Shown piece by piece: positions 8,531-16,819 of a stretch of 64,000 nt of DNA. Position 1 is the first letter of the stretch. Each line of letters opens with the position of its first letter. The translations under genes and the position numbers were made by a program. This stretch comes from an uncultured Bacteroidales bacterium. GTDB lineage: Bacteria; Bacteroidota; Bacteroidia; Bacteroidales; UBA932. The notes under the pieces were generated by a model, which was not told the origin of the DNA, made no database searches, and worked only from the letters and a program-made list of their open reading frames with translations. Location of the stretch: positions 1 to 64,000 of the forward strand of contig CAJOHX010000022.1 of assembly GCA_905234475.1 (NCBI GenBank), given 5' to 3'.

Positions 8531-10392
8531 AGGACCAGCTGGTACTTGTAGTTGCCGTTGCCGGTGTCTTCGGTGGCCACGTGGATCCACTGGATCTTGT
8601 TGCCTTCGACCTTCCAGGCGTCAGGATAGGCGAGGTCGCCCTCCGGCAGCTGGAAGAATCCGCCCTCGGCGTTGTAGATGACCTTGCGCTTGCCGTCCTG
8701 GGACGTCCAGCTCTGGCTCTTGGGCGCAGCGGTCTTCTTCATGCCTTCCAGCTCCTTGACGCGGCTATTGCCGAGCTCGGACCAGGTGCCGTTGTTGAAC
8801 TGGTACACCTTGCCGTTCTTATCGGAGCAGAAGATGTACTTGCCCGCGAGCAGGTCGTCGAAATAGCGGTCCCCAAACACGGTCCACTCCGGCCACCAGG
8901 GCATCCGGCCGTCCGAGAGGACGATCTCGCGCTGGACTTCCTCCAGATACATCTTCGGATAGTTGGACGGGAACTCGCTGTAGGCCTCGGCCAGGATGTC
9001 GCCGGCCGTGACGACCATGTTGAGCGGGAAGCGGTACAGGGCGCACTCGGGCAGGAGCTCGTCCTCGATGGCCTGGCGGTTGATCTTGGTCACGTTGGCG
9101 ACGGCGTTCTTCTGCTCGTCGAAGCGCTTCTGCACGTCGGCCGCCCAGACCTTGGCGGCGCGCTCACGGTAGCTCATGATGAGCTCCAGCGCCTCGAGGT
9201 AGAGGGGATTGTAGACCTTGTGGTCCTCGGTGGCGTAGATCTTCTTCTTGAGGTCAAGCACCTTCTGGCGCTCGGCCGCGGAGAAGGCGGCGTCGACGGA
9301 AGAACTGGTTTTAGGGATGGCGGCCGAGATGTCCTGGTAGTACTTGACGAGTTTCTTCTCCATGTCCATCAGCGGTTGTGCCTTCTGCATGGTGTTGATG
9401 ATGCCGCCGGCCATCATGCCGGTGCCCGAGCCGCCGAGCGCGGCCTTCGTGAGCTCCTTGGTGATGGAGCTCTGGAAGGCGTTCGCCTCTTTCTGGAAGC
9501 TGGCGTCCTTGCTCTTGAGGAAGGCCTTGCGGGCAGCTTCCATCTCCTTGTTGCGGGCGGCGCCGGCCTTCTCGTCCTTCATGTTGAGGTGGTAGGCATC
9601 CTTGTAGTCCTGCGCGCTGAAGCCGGTGTATTTCTTGAGCTCCGCGTTGTGGGCGTCGTACACGGCGAACACGGCGATCTCCGTCTTGGTGTAGGTGTCG
9701 GCGATGATCTCGTTGGACGTCATGCCCTGGTAGTCCTCCGCTTCCGAAGCAAGCTTCTCCAGGTCCACGTCCTCGCCCAGCAGGCCCTTCGCGATCTTCT
9801 CGGAGAGATACTGGTCCTCGGCTTCGGTCCGCTCCTCCTTCGCCAGCAGGACAAGGTCCTCGTCGGAGAGGCCGAACAGGTCCTTGAGCATGCCGTTGGT
9901 CTTCTCGCGCCAGGCAAGCGTGGCGTCGTCGTCGCAGGTGTTGGCTTCGTTGAGCTCCTCGGCGCGCAGCGTCACGCGCTTGATGGCCTGGTAGTAGGCG
10001 ATCTGCTTCTCCTCGACCGGATTCACGAGGTCGGAAGCCGCCGGGACGGCGGGAAAATCATTCATCAGGGGCACGGGGTACTGAGCGCTGGACGGCGTGA
10101 CGACGCCGTCCCAGCCGAATGTGCTGTAGCGCCGGGGCGGGAAGGCCTGCTCGCCGGTCACACCGGTGTTGAGGTTCTCGGCCATGCTGCCGAGCTCCTT
10201 CAGCTCGTCGGGGGTATTCTTGTCGACGGCGTCCTTGACCTTGTCGTTGACGGCGTCACCCACGGTCTTGCCGATGGCGCTGCCCACGGCCTTGCCAGCG
10301 GCGCCGGCGATGCGGCCGAGGATGCCTTGTGCCTGCGCCGGGGTGGCGCAGAAGAGTGCCGCAGCTGCGGCGATGATCATCAGTTTTTTCAT
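8512..10392 (-). CDS. Large secreted protein of unknown family, first gene of the operon
   Basis: This 626-aa protein has a signal peptide (MKKLMIIAAAAALFCATPAQA) followed by a Gly/Ala-rich amphipathic segment (GILGRIAGAAGKAVGSAIGK, about 23-42), then a long, mostly helical and charged middle. The C-terminal ~130 residues are rich in aromatic beta pattern (GKYIFCSDKNGKVYQFNNGTW, QSWTSQDGKRKVIYNAEGG) and could be a small beta domain. The N-terminal pattern resembles the start of the OmpA-family protein encoded just upstream (ILQRLGNRAKNAIENNVGGK), hinting at a shared membrane- or envelope-directed segment. A TACATTTG promoter lies 42 nt upstream. Function unknown. Confidence 0.75.
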   Translation of the reverse strand: MKKLMIIAAAAALFCATPAQAQGILGRIAGAAGKAVGSAIGKTVGDAVNDKVKDAVDKNTPDELKELGSMAENLNTGVTGEQAFPPRRYSTFGWDGVVTPSSAQYPVPLMNDFPAVPAASDLVNPVEEKQIAYYQAIKRVTLRAEELNEANTCDDDATLAWREKTNGMLKDLFGLSDEDLVLLAKEERTEAEDQYLSEKIAKGLLGEDVDLEKLASEAEDYQGMTSNEIIADTYTKTEIAVFAVYDAHNAELKKYTGFSAQDYKDAYHLNMKDEKAGAARNKEMEAARKAFLKSKDASFQKEANAFQSSITKELTKAALGGSGTGMMAGGIINTMQKAQPLMDMEKKLVKYYQDISAAIPKTSSSVDAAFSAAERQKVLDLKKKIYATEDHKVYNPLYLEALELIMSYRERAAKVWAADVQKRFDEQKNAVANVTKINRQAIEDELLPECALYRFPLNMVVTAGDILAEAYSEFPSNYPKMYLEEVQREIVLSDGRMPWWPEWTVFGDRYFDDLLAGKYIFCSDKNGKVYQFNNGTWSELGNSRVKELEGMKKTAAPKSQSWTSQDGKRKVIYNAEGGFFQLPEGDLAYPDAWKVEGNKIQWIHVATEDTGNGNYKYQLVLCTFKL

Positions 10393-10434
10393 TATTTCTG
10401 TTATAATTGGTTTTCGTGGTCAATGCTAATGCTA

Positions 10435-10442
10435 CAAATGTA
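10435..10442 (-). promoter_or_regulatory. Bacteroidota-type promoter, -7 element TACATTTG
   Basis: On the minus strand TACATTTG fits TAnnTTTG exactly, 42 nt before the ATG at 10392 and just after the terminator of the previous gene. No clear TTTG -33 element is seen at the usual distance. It would drive the eight-gene secreted operon. Confidence 0.6.
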
Positions 10443-10481
10443 GCATTCTTTTTCGGGAAATACTACTACCCTAAAAGGTGG

Positions 10482-10519
10482 AAAAAAAGAACCGGGCGCT
10501 TTTTTGCGTCCGGTTCTTT
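10482..10519 (-). terminator. Rho-independent terminator after the OmpA-family gene
   Basis: An 11-bp stem (GAACCGGACGC / GCGCCCGGTTC, one G-T pair) with an A6 loop is followed on the minus strand by a run of seven T. It separates the OmpA-family gene from the secreted operon. Confidence 0.85.
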
Positions 10520-10538
10520 AAGATTTCGGGTCAAGCCT

Positions 10539-12005
10539 TTATTTCTTTACGAATTCGACGCGGCGGTTCTGGGCGCGGCCGGCATCGGTGCTATTGTCGG
10601 CCACGGGCTCGTGGGAGCCCTTGCCGACGGCGCGGAGGTTAAAGCCGTCCACACCCAGCGCCTCGAGGGCCTTCACGACGGCCTCGGCGCGCTGCTGGGA
10701 GAGCGGGTCGTTGACGGCGTCGGAGCCCTGGCTGTCGGTGTGGCCCTGGACCTCGAAGCGGACAGTCGGGTTGGCCTTCATGTACTCGGCGACCTTCTCG
10801 ATCTCCGGCTGGGACTCTGCCTTGATGGTGGCCTTGCCGGTGTCGAAGAGGATGTTGTTGGTCACGAACTTGCCGGTCTGGGCGATGGCCTGCTCCACGG
10901 CCTTGGCGGCCTCGGAGAGGTTGGTCGTCTCGCGCTCGTAGAGCTCCTTGGCGCCGGCGCAGAGGAGTACATTGGTAAAGCCTATGTACTTGTATTCGCC
11001 GTTGGACCAGAACTTGAAACGCTCGGGAGCCTGCACGTTCGGCAGATTGATGATGCGGTGGTCATTGATGTAGATCTTAAGCGCGCGCTTGTTGAACGAC
11101 ACGGCGAAATGGTTCCACTGGCCCTCTTTGATAATCGACTTAAGAGCCTCATATTCATTGGATCCATTTACGGAATCATCGCTATTGGGTTTTTGATAAC
11201 TATATTGTGTCCAGTAATCAGGATTCCAGGAACGGTATGCAAACTCGAATCGTCCGACCCGGTCATTGTGCTGCCCCATATCAAAGATCAGTTCAATACT
11301 GGACGCGCCGAGATCTCCCGCTTTGCTGCAGAAGAAATCCCACTCGAGGGTGAAGACATCGGGCAGATACGACTTCATATTCTCCATCAGCGGCTCCACG
11401 AAATTGTAATCTGTCGTGAAGTGCAGATACTTCTGGCCGTTGATGACCGCCGTCTCGGCACTGCCGTCACCCTGGATGTCCCACTTGGACGGGAACTCGC
11501 CCACCTGCTCATTCTTGAAGTCGTCCTGGAAGAGGATGACGCTGCCGCGCACGAAGTCGCTCTTGACCTCCTCCGTCTTGGCGCTGGCTACAGTAGACTG
11601 TTGGGCGCCGCATTCTTCGCAGAATTTGCCGGTGTTGCCTTTGTGGCCGCACTCGGGGCAGTCCCAGGTGGCAGCTTCGCCGGTCGGCTGCTTCGCGCCG
11701 CACTCCTCGCAGAACTTGCCGGTATTGCCTTGGTGGCCGCACTCGGGGCAGGTCCAGCCTTCGGCCGCATGGTCGTGGTCGTGATGCTCGGGCTGCACTT
11801 CTTCCTGCTCCTGCTGCTGCCGCTGGTTGTTATTGTTCCCGGCCGTGCCGTTCAGGACACTGTTGATGCCCTTCTCGACCTTGCCGCCGACGTTGTTCTC
11901 AATAGCATTCTTCGCGCGGTTGCCCAGGCGCTGCAGAATGTTCTGCCCGGAGGCAATGCTGCCCGCCAGGACGAGGGCGAGCGCCAACATAACGATTTTC
12001 TTCAT
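10539..12005 (-). CDS. OmpA-family protein with tandem zinc ribbons and a His-rich segment
   Basis: This 488-aa protein starts at MKKIV (12005), giving a signal peptide (cleavage near SGQ, residue 19-21); an ATG at 12092 lacks one. Order: amphipathic segment 22-50; Gln/Glu-rich linker; His-rich EHHDHDH at 73-79; two Cys4 zinc ribbons (C86/C89/C99/C102 and C116/C119/C129/C132) that are near copies; a laminin-G/concanavalin-like beta domain (about 150-350); and a C-terminal OmpA peptidoglycan-binding domain (about 385-488) with FDTGKATI and GHTDSQGSDAVNDPLSQQRAE. The OmpA domain would anchor it to peptidoglycan. Cytosol-style zinc ribbons in an exported protein are odd. It is transcribed alone. 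Confidence 0.85.
   Translation of the reverse strand: MKKIVMLALALVLAGSIASGQNILQRLGNRAKNAIENNVGGKVEKGINSVLNGTAGNNNNQRQQQEQEEVQPEHHDHDHAAEGWTCPECGHQGNTGKFCEECGAKQPTGEAATWDCPECGHKGNTGKFCEECGAQQSTVASAKTEEVKSDFVRGSVILFQDDFKNEQVGEFPSKWDIQGDGSAETAVINGQKYLHFTTDYNFVEPLMENMKSYLPDVFTLEWDFFCSKAGDLGASSIELIFDMGQHNDRVGRFEFAYRSWNPDYWTQYSYQKPNSDDSVNGSNEYEALKSIIKEGQWNHFAVSFNKRALKIYINDHRIINLPNVQAPERFKFWSNGEYKYIGFTNVLLCAGAKELYERETTNLSEAAKAVEQAIAQTGKFVTNNILFDTGKATIKAESQPEIEKVAEYMKANPTVRFEVQGHTDSQGSDAVNDPLSQQRAEAVVKALEALGVDGFNLRAVGKGSHEPVADNSTDAGRAQNRRVEFVKK
11583..11756 (-). repeat. Tandem 87-bp repeat encoding two zinc ribbons
   Basis: Two adjacent 29-codon units encode nearly identical CPECGHxGNTGKFCEECGAxQ motifs inside the OmpA-family gene. 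Their DNA is also similar, which points to a fairly recent tandem duplication. Confidence 0.8.
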
Positions 12006-12040
12006 ATGCAAATCTGTTTGGTTATTATCGTGTAAACACA

Positions 12041-12048
12041 CAAATATA
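12041..12048 (-). promoter_or_regulatory. Bacteroidota-type promoter, -7 element TATATTTG
   Basis: The minus strand reads TATATTTG, an exact TAnnTTTG, 35 nt upstream of the OmpA-family start codon, in the divergent gap shared with the TPR/LuxR gene. Confidence 0.65.
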
Positions 12049-12157
12049 GGAAAACGCAGACAATTTCCATACCATGCCTGCATTTTTTCCACTACCCGAA
12101 AGGGGTGAAGTAGTGAGTTTTATACATTTTGACAGGAAGATTTTGTATTTTCGCGGT

Positions 12158-13369
12158 ATGAAAAAGTGCTTGCTGCTGTGCGTGGCCGCCCTGGCCGTGC
12201 TGCCCGCCGCGGGGTATACCGACCACCGCGGGTACAACCTGGATTCGCTGGAGCGCGCCGTTGCGCGCTGGACGCCGGACGCCGTGGACAAGGCTTCCAC
12301 GGAGGAGCTGATCCAGCTGAACCGGGCTTACCGGGACCTGATGCAGGGCTATAACGTCCTGAACGCGGAGAAGAGTATGTTCTATGCCCGCAAGGCGCTG
12401 GCCATCAGCCAGGCGCAAGGGTGGGCGGCAGCCGATGCAAATGCGCTCCGCTACATCGGGCAGCATTTCTACGCGCGGGAGCAGTTCGACAGCGCGATGT
12501 TCTATTACCGGGCGACGCTCGCCGCCACGGACCGGATGGCCGGCGGGTCCACGTCGCCCACCGAGCCGGAAGGCTACTCCGAGGAGCAGTTGGACGACGC
12601 CTATTCGTCGCTCTACGGATCCATCGGCAACCTTTACAACGTGATGGATTCCATCCCGCAGGCGATGGCGTACTACGAGAAGGCCGGGGCGCTCTTTGAG
12701 AAGCACGGCTGGAACGAGAGCAATTCCATCCTCCATTATAATATAGGGGAGACCTGGATCGACGAAGGCGATATGAAAAAGGCAGCGGCGGCCTATGAAA
12801 AGGCGCTGGGCTATGCCGAGGCCTCCGGCGATTCGCTGATGATCGTGGACGTGTGGAAGGGCTACGGGCGGCTCTACATGGAGCAGGGCAAGCCCTGGAA
12901 GTCCCTGCCGTTCCTGCGCAAGGCGGACGCCTACTATGCCGCCCATCCGGACGACAGCCCGGGCTTCCGGACGGAGAATCTGGATTATATGAAGGAGGTG
13001 CTGTCGCGCCAGAAACTGCTGCTGGGGCGCCTGGTGGGCGTGCTGGTCGGGCTGGCGCTGGTGGCGCTGGGCGTGTGGCTGGCGAAGCGGATCCGCCGCA
13101 GCAAGCGCGTGCAGGCCGAGACGGCCGGCGTGCTGGACGAGACCATCGGCGAGCTCGGCGCAGCGCAGCCCGGCGGCGCGACCCTTACCGAGCGCGAGTC
13201 GCAGATTCTCCGCTTGATCGCCGACGGCAAGACCAATCCGCAGATCGCGGAGCTGATCTGCCTCAGCCCTGAGACGGTTGGCTGGTACCGCAAGAAGCTC
13301 CGCGCCAAGCTCGGCGCCGCCAACACGGCGGAGCTGGTCTCCATCGCGAAGGAAAAAGGCCTGGTTTGA
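12158..13369 (+). CDS. TPR-containing membrane protein with C-terminal LuxR-type HTH
   Basis: This 403-aa protein starts at MKKCLLL (12158), which gives a signal peptide; the in-frame ATG at 12074 adds a non-signal extension. A TPR-like region fills about 40-280 (AMAYYEKAGALFEKHG, AAAYEKALGYAEASGD). A transmembrane helix follows at about 287-312, then a linker and a GerE/LuxR HTH (343-403: LTERESQILRLIADGKTNPQIA, LSPETVGWYRKKLRAKL). This layout is a recurrent Bacteroidota one-component architecture in which a periplasmic TPR part is joined through the membrane to a cytoplasmic DNA-binding domain. It is divergent from the OmpA-family gene, which may be one of its targets. A weak TATTTTCG lies at 12147-12154. 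Confidence 0.85.
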   Translation: MKKCLLLCVAALAVLPAAGYTDHRGYNLDSLERAVARWTPDAVDKASTEELIQLNRAYRDLMQGYNVLNAEKSMFYARKALAISQAQGWAAADANALRYIGQHFYAREQFDSAMFYYRATLAATDRMAGGSTSPTEPEGYSEEQLDDAYSSLYGSIGNLYNVMDSIPQAMAYYEKAGALFEKHGWNESNSILHYNIGETWIDEGDMKKAAAAYEKALGYAEASGDSLMIVDVWKGYGRLYMEQGKPWKSLPFLRKADAYYAAHPDDSPGFRTENLDYMKEVLSRQKLLLGRLVGVLVGLALVALGVWLAKRIRRSKRVQAETAGVLDETIGELGAAQPGGATLTERESQILRLIADGKTNPQIAELICLSPETVGWYRKKLRAKLGAANTAELVSIAKEKGLV

Positions 13370-13459
13370 CCTTGCCGCCCGTGCGTTGGCGTTGTACTGC
13401 ACGAAAAATAATTTCCGGCCGCCCGCGAGGGAAGGGCGGCGGGATATCGGGAAAATTGC

Positions 13460-13467
13460 TAACTTTG
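13460..13467 (+). promoter_or_regulatory. Bacteroidota-type promoter, -7 element TAACTTTG
   Basis: TAACTTTG ends only 7 nt before the ATG at 13475, so the transcript would begin at or next to the start codon. Confidence 0.6.
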
Positions 13468-13474
13468 CCCTGTT

Positions 13475-14017
13475 ATGGCAGAACAGAAGAATATCATGTG
13501 GGAGCATGCCGGCAAGGCCGGGCTCGTCCTCGGGGGTGTGTCCATCCTCTATATGCTGTGCACCATGCTGACCGGCAAGGTCGCGGAATCGGGCAGCGCC
13601 GTCTTCCTGATGCCGATGATCAACCTGTTGCTCTGGGTGGCCAAACTGGCCGCCTGCATCTTCTTGATGCGCTTCTTCATGCTCAGGTTCTCCCAGGCGG
13701 ACCCGACCGCGGACAACGCCCGCGTGTTCCGCTTCGGCATGGCCGTGGCGCTGCTTTCCGCGCTGCTGTATTCCGCCTTCTACCTGGCGTACGTGAGCTT
13801 CATCGCCCCGGACACCTTCGAGCAGGCGCTCAGCATGCTGGAGGATAACCCGATGATGGACTCCAATTCCCTGTCGGCCATCGAGGACATGATCCCGAAA
13901 CTGCCCACGATCTCCTTCTTCGTGAACCTGGTCTGGTGCTGGCTGTTCGGCACCGTCCTGTCCGCCATCTTCTCCCGCAACATCCCTCCGCAGAATCCTT
14001 TTGTCGATGAGCAATAG
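13475..14017 (+). CDS. DUF4199 family inner-membrane protein
   Basis: This 180-aa protein has four predicted transmembrane helices (about 15-35, 45-67, 85-110 and 148-168) and matches the DUF4199 pattern of Bacteroidota: a short N-terminal tail, paired helices, a polar loop between helices 3 and 4 (SMLEDNPMMDSNSLSAIEDM) and a short C-terminal tail. In this phylum DUF4199 genes often sit directly before a dolichol-phosphate-mannose-synthase-like glycosyltransferase, as here. The two genes overlap, implying coupled translation. The biochemical role is unknown. Confidence 0.8.
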   Translation: MAEQKNIMWEHAGKAGLVLGGVSILYMLCTMLTGKVAESGSAVFLMPMINLLLWVAKLAACIFLMRFFMLRFSQADPTADNARVFRFGMAVALLSALLYSAFYLAYVSFIAPDTFEQALSMLEDNPMMDSNSLSAIEDMIPKLPTISFFVNLVWCWLFGTVLSAIFSRNIPPQNPFVDEQ

Positions 14018-14969
14018 CATGGACATTTCCGTCATCATTCCCGCTTACAACGAAGCCGAATCGCTGCCCGAGCTGTCCGCCTGGATCGCCCGCGTGATGC
14101 AGGAAGGCGGCTTCAGCTACGAAGTGCTCTTCGTCGACGACGGCAGCACGGACGGCACCTGGGACGCCGTGCAGGCGCTTGCCGCCGACGATCCGCATGT
14201 CCACGGGCTGCGCTTTCGCCGCAACTACGGCAAATCCGCCGCCCTCTACTGCGGCTTCGAGCGCGCGCAGGGCGAGGTCGTCTTCACGATGGACGCCGAC
14301 CTGCAGGACTCCCCGGACGAGCTGCCGGCGATGTACCGGATGATCACGGAGGAGGGCTACGACCTCGTGTCGGGCTGGAAGCAGAAACGCAAGGACAACG
14401 CCCTGACAAAGAACCTCCCCTCGAAGCTCTACAACGCCACCGCGCGCTGCATCACCGGCATTAAGCTGCACGACATGAACTGCGGCCTGAAGGCCTACCG
14501 CAATGAGGTGGTGAAGAACATCGAGGTCTACGGCGAGATGCACCGCTATATTCCGTATCTCGCGAAGAATGCGGGCTATACGAAGATTGGCGAGAAGCCC
14601 GTGCAGCACGCACGGCGCAAATACGGCAAGAGCAAGTTCGGCATGAGCCGCTTCGTCAACGGCTTCCTGGATCTGCAGACGCTCTCGTTCCTGACGCGTT
14701 TCGGCAAGGATCCGATGCATTTCTTCGGCTACAGCGGCCTGCTGATGTTCTTCGTGGGCTTCGTGATGACGGTCTGGATCATCGTGGACAAGCTGGTGCG
14801 CCAGGCCCACGGCCTGAAGTTCCGCGCGGTCACGGACCAGCCGCTCTTCTACCTCGCCCTGGTCGCCGTGATCCTCGGCGTCATCCTCTTCCTCGCCGGC
14901 TTCATCGGCGAGATGGTCGCGCGCTCCTCCGCCGACCGCAACCACTACAATATTTCCGACGAACTGTAA
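14007..14969 (+). CDS. GT2 family glycosyltransferase, polyprenyl-phosphate sugar synthase type
   Basis: This 320-aa GT-A enzyme has the nucleotide-sugar binding motif FVDDGSTDG (DDGS at 44-47), the metal-binding DADLQD (96-101), a KSAALYCGF segment, and two C-terminal transmembrane helices (FFGYSGLLMFFVGFVMTVWI and PLFYLALVAVILGVILFLAG). This is the architecture of DPM1/GtrB/ArnC-like enzymes that move a sugar from an NDP donor to a polyprenyl phosphate at the inner membrane. The ATG at 14007 was chosen, giving an 11-nt overlap with the DUF4199 gene; a TTG at 14001 and an ATG at 14019 are alternatives. Donor sugar unknown. Confidence 0.88.
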   Translation: MSNSMDISVIIPAYNEAESLPELSAWIARVMQEGGFSYEVLFVDDGSTDGTWDAVQALAADDPHVHGLRFRRNYGKSAALYCGFERAQGEVVFTMDADLQDSPDELPAMYRMITEEGYDLVSGWKQKRKDNALTKNLPSKLYNATARCITGIKLHDMNCGLKAYRNEVVKNIEVYGEMHRYIPYLAKNAGYTKIGEKPVQHARRKYGKSKFGMSRFVNGFLDLQTLSFLTRFGKDPMHFFGYSGLLMFFVGFVMTVWIIVDKLVRQAHGLKFRAVTDQPLFYLALVAVILGVILFLAGFIGEMVARSSADRNHYNISDEL

Positions 14970-14980
14970 GGGATTTTTCT

Positions 14981-14988
14981 TATCTTTG
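14981..14988 (+). promoter_or_regulatory. Bacteroidota-type promoter, -7 element TATCTTTG
   Basis: TATCTTTG lies 25 nt before the thrS ATG and probably drives thrS-infC-rpmI-rplT. Confidence 0.6.
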
Positions 14989-15013
14989 CAGGCTTGTATA
15001 AACATTTGAAGCT

Positions 15014-16804
15014 ATGTTGACGATTGCATTCACCGATGGCACCATCCGTCCCTGGGACGATGATGAAGCGAAACACATCTTCTGGCACTCTTCCGCCCAC
15101 CTGATGGCGGAGGCGCTCGAGGCGCTCTACCCGGGCGTCAAGTTCGGCGTGGGACCGGCCGTGGAGACCGGATTCTACTACGACGTGGACCTGGGCGACC
15201 GCCAGATTTCCGACGCCGACCTCAAGGCGGTGGAGGACAAGATGATCGAGCTGGCGCGCACCAAGGAGACCTTTGAGCGCAAGGAGGTGTCCAAGGCGGA
15301 TGCGATGGCCTATTTCAAGGAGAAGGGCGACCCGTACAAGTGCGAGCTGATCTCCGACCTCGAGGACGGGACCATCTCGTTCTACACCAACGGCGCCTTC
15401 ACCGACCTGTGCCGCGGCCCGCACGTCAAGCATGTCGACGACATCAAGGCCGTCAAGCTCACGGCAATCGCCGGCGCCTACTGGAAGGGCGACCAGAACC
15501 GCGAGCAGCTGACCCGCATCTACGGCGTGACCTTCCCCAAGAAGAGCATGCTGGACGAGTATCTCCAGATGCTGGAGGAAGCCAAGAAGCGCGACCACCG
15601 CAAGCTCGGCAAGGAGATGGAGCTCTTCACCTTCTCCGGCCGCGTGGGCCTCGGCCTGCCGTTGTGGCTGCCCCGCGGCGCCGTCATGCGCAACACCCTC
15701 GAGAATTTCCTGCGGAAGAAGCAGGCCGAGCTGGGATACCTGCCGGTCGTGACGCCGCACATCGGCAGCAAGGAGCTCTACGTGACCTCCGGCCACTACG
15801 CCAAGTACGGCAAGGACAGCTTCCAGCCGATCCACACGCCCCAGGAGGGCGAGGAATACATGCTCAAGCCGATGAACTGCCCGCACCACTGCGAGATCTT
15901 CCGCAGCAGCCCGCGTTCCTACCGCGATCTGCCGCTGCGCTTCGCGGAGTTCGGCACCGTCTACCGCTACGAGCAGAGCGGCGAGCTCCACGGCCTGACC
16001 CGCGTGCGCGGTTTTACCCAGGACGACGCCCACCTCTTCTGCCGCCCGGATCAGCTCCAGGAGGAGTTCGAGAAGGTCATCGACCTGATCCTGTACGTCT
16101 TCAAGACCCTGAAGATGACGGACTACATGGCCCAGGTGTCGCTGCGCGACCCGGACAACAAAGAGAAGTACATCGGCTCCGACGAGAACTGGGAGAAGGC
16201 TGAGAACGCCATCATCGAGGCCGCCGCCAAGAAGGGCCTCAAGACCGTGGTGGAGAAGGGCGAAGCCGCCTTCTACGGCCCCAAGCTCGACTTCATGGTC
16301 AAGGACGCCATCGGCCGCCGCTGGCAGCTCGGCACCATCCAGGTGGACTACAATCTCCCGGAGCGGTTCGAGCTGGAGTTTACGGACGCCGACGGCAGCA
16401 AGCAGCGTCCGGTGATGATCCACCGCGCGCCGTTCGGTTCGCTGGAGCGCTTCACCGCCGTCGTGCTGGAGCACACCGCGGGACACCTGCCTCTCTGGCT
16501 CTCGCCGGATCAGGTTAAGGTGTTGCCAATCAGCGAAAAATATGAAGAATATGCTGAAAAAATTTGCGAATTGCTGAAAAATTCCGAAATTCGCGCTTCC
16601 ATAGATGCCCGCAACGAGACGCTCGGCAAGCGAATCAGGGAAATTTCCCTGCTCAGAGTGCCTGTGATCGCGATTGTCGGCGAGAAAGAAGCTTCGGAAG
16701 GTACCGTCTCTGTCCGCAGGGAAGGTGTCGACCAGGGCTCCATGTCTGCGGAGCAGTTCGTGGAATATTTGATTGCAGCGCAAGCTGAAGAACTTAAAAA
16801 TTAG
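15014..16804 (+). CDS. thrS: Threonine--tRNA ligase lacking the TGS domain
   Basis: This class II synthetase charges tRNA-Thr. The editing domain begins almost at the N-terminus ([15 protein letters not shown], about 23-37). The catalytic core follows with zinc-ligand motif [10 protein letters not shown], motif 2 ([19 protein letters not shown]) and motif 3 ([11 protein letters not shown]), then the anticodon-binding domain. It is 596 aa; the family is usually about 640. The missing part is the TGS/N1 domain: the protein starts [14 protein letters not shown], the first strand of TGS, and jumps to DDDEAKH, which normally follows that domain. The upstream sequence is a promoter, so the loss is real in this sequence. 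The C-terminal ~100 codons are more AT-rich. The stop overlaps the infC ribosome-binding site. Confidence 0.95.
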   Translation: MLTIAFTDGTIRPWDDDEAKHIFWHSSAHLMAEALEALYPGVKFGVGPAVETGFYYDVDLGDRQISDADLKAVEDKMIELARTKETFERKEVSKADAMAYFKEKGDPYKCELISDLEDGTISFYTNGAFTDLCRGPHVKHVDDIKAVKLTAIAGAYWKGDQNREQLTRIYGVTFPKKSMLDEYLQMLEEAKKRDHRKLGKEMELFTFSGRVGLGLPLWLPRGAVMRNTLENFLRKKQAELGYLPVVTPHIGSKELYVTSGHYAKYGKDSFQPIHTPQEGEEYMLKPMNCPHHCEIFRSSPRSYRDLPLRFAEFGTVYRYEQSGELHGLTRVRGFTQDDAHLFCRPDQLQEEFEKVIDLILYVFKTLKMTDYMAQVSLRDPDNKEKYIGSDENWEKAENAIIEAAAKKGLKTVVEKGEAAFYGPKLDFMVKDAIGRRWQLGTIQVDYNLPERFELEFTDADGSKQRPVMIHRAPFGSLERFTAVVLEHTAGHLPLWLSPDQVKVLPISEKYEEYAEKICELLKNSEIRASIDARNETLGKRIREISLLRVPVIAIVGEKEASEGTVSVRREGVDQGSMSAEQFVEYLIAAQAEELKN

Positions 16805-16819
16805 GAGGATTTAACTATC
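16803..16819 (+). promoter_or_regulatory. Strong Shine-Dalgarno and AUC start codon of infC
   Basis: AGGAGG (16803-16808) overlaps the thrS stop and lies 8 nt before an ATC codon (16817) in frame with IF-3. No ATG, GTG or TTG exists in frame between the thrS stop and this codon. Strong SDs are uncommon in Bacteroidota. Confidence 0.75.

Noticed and set aside
8531..8590. Upstream ATG start for the lysozyme-like gene
   Set aside because: It would add a basic, non-signal leader (MDPRGHRRHRQRQ) and overlap the previous gene by 79 nt; the TTG at 8530 gives a credible signal peptide.
12074..12157. Longer N-terminus of the TPR/LuxR protein from the ATG at 12074
   Set aside because: The extension overlaps the divergent promoter region and would bury the signal peptide that begins at 12158.
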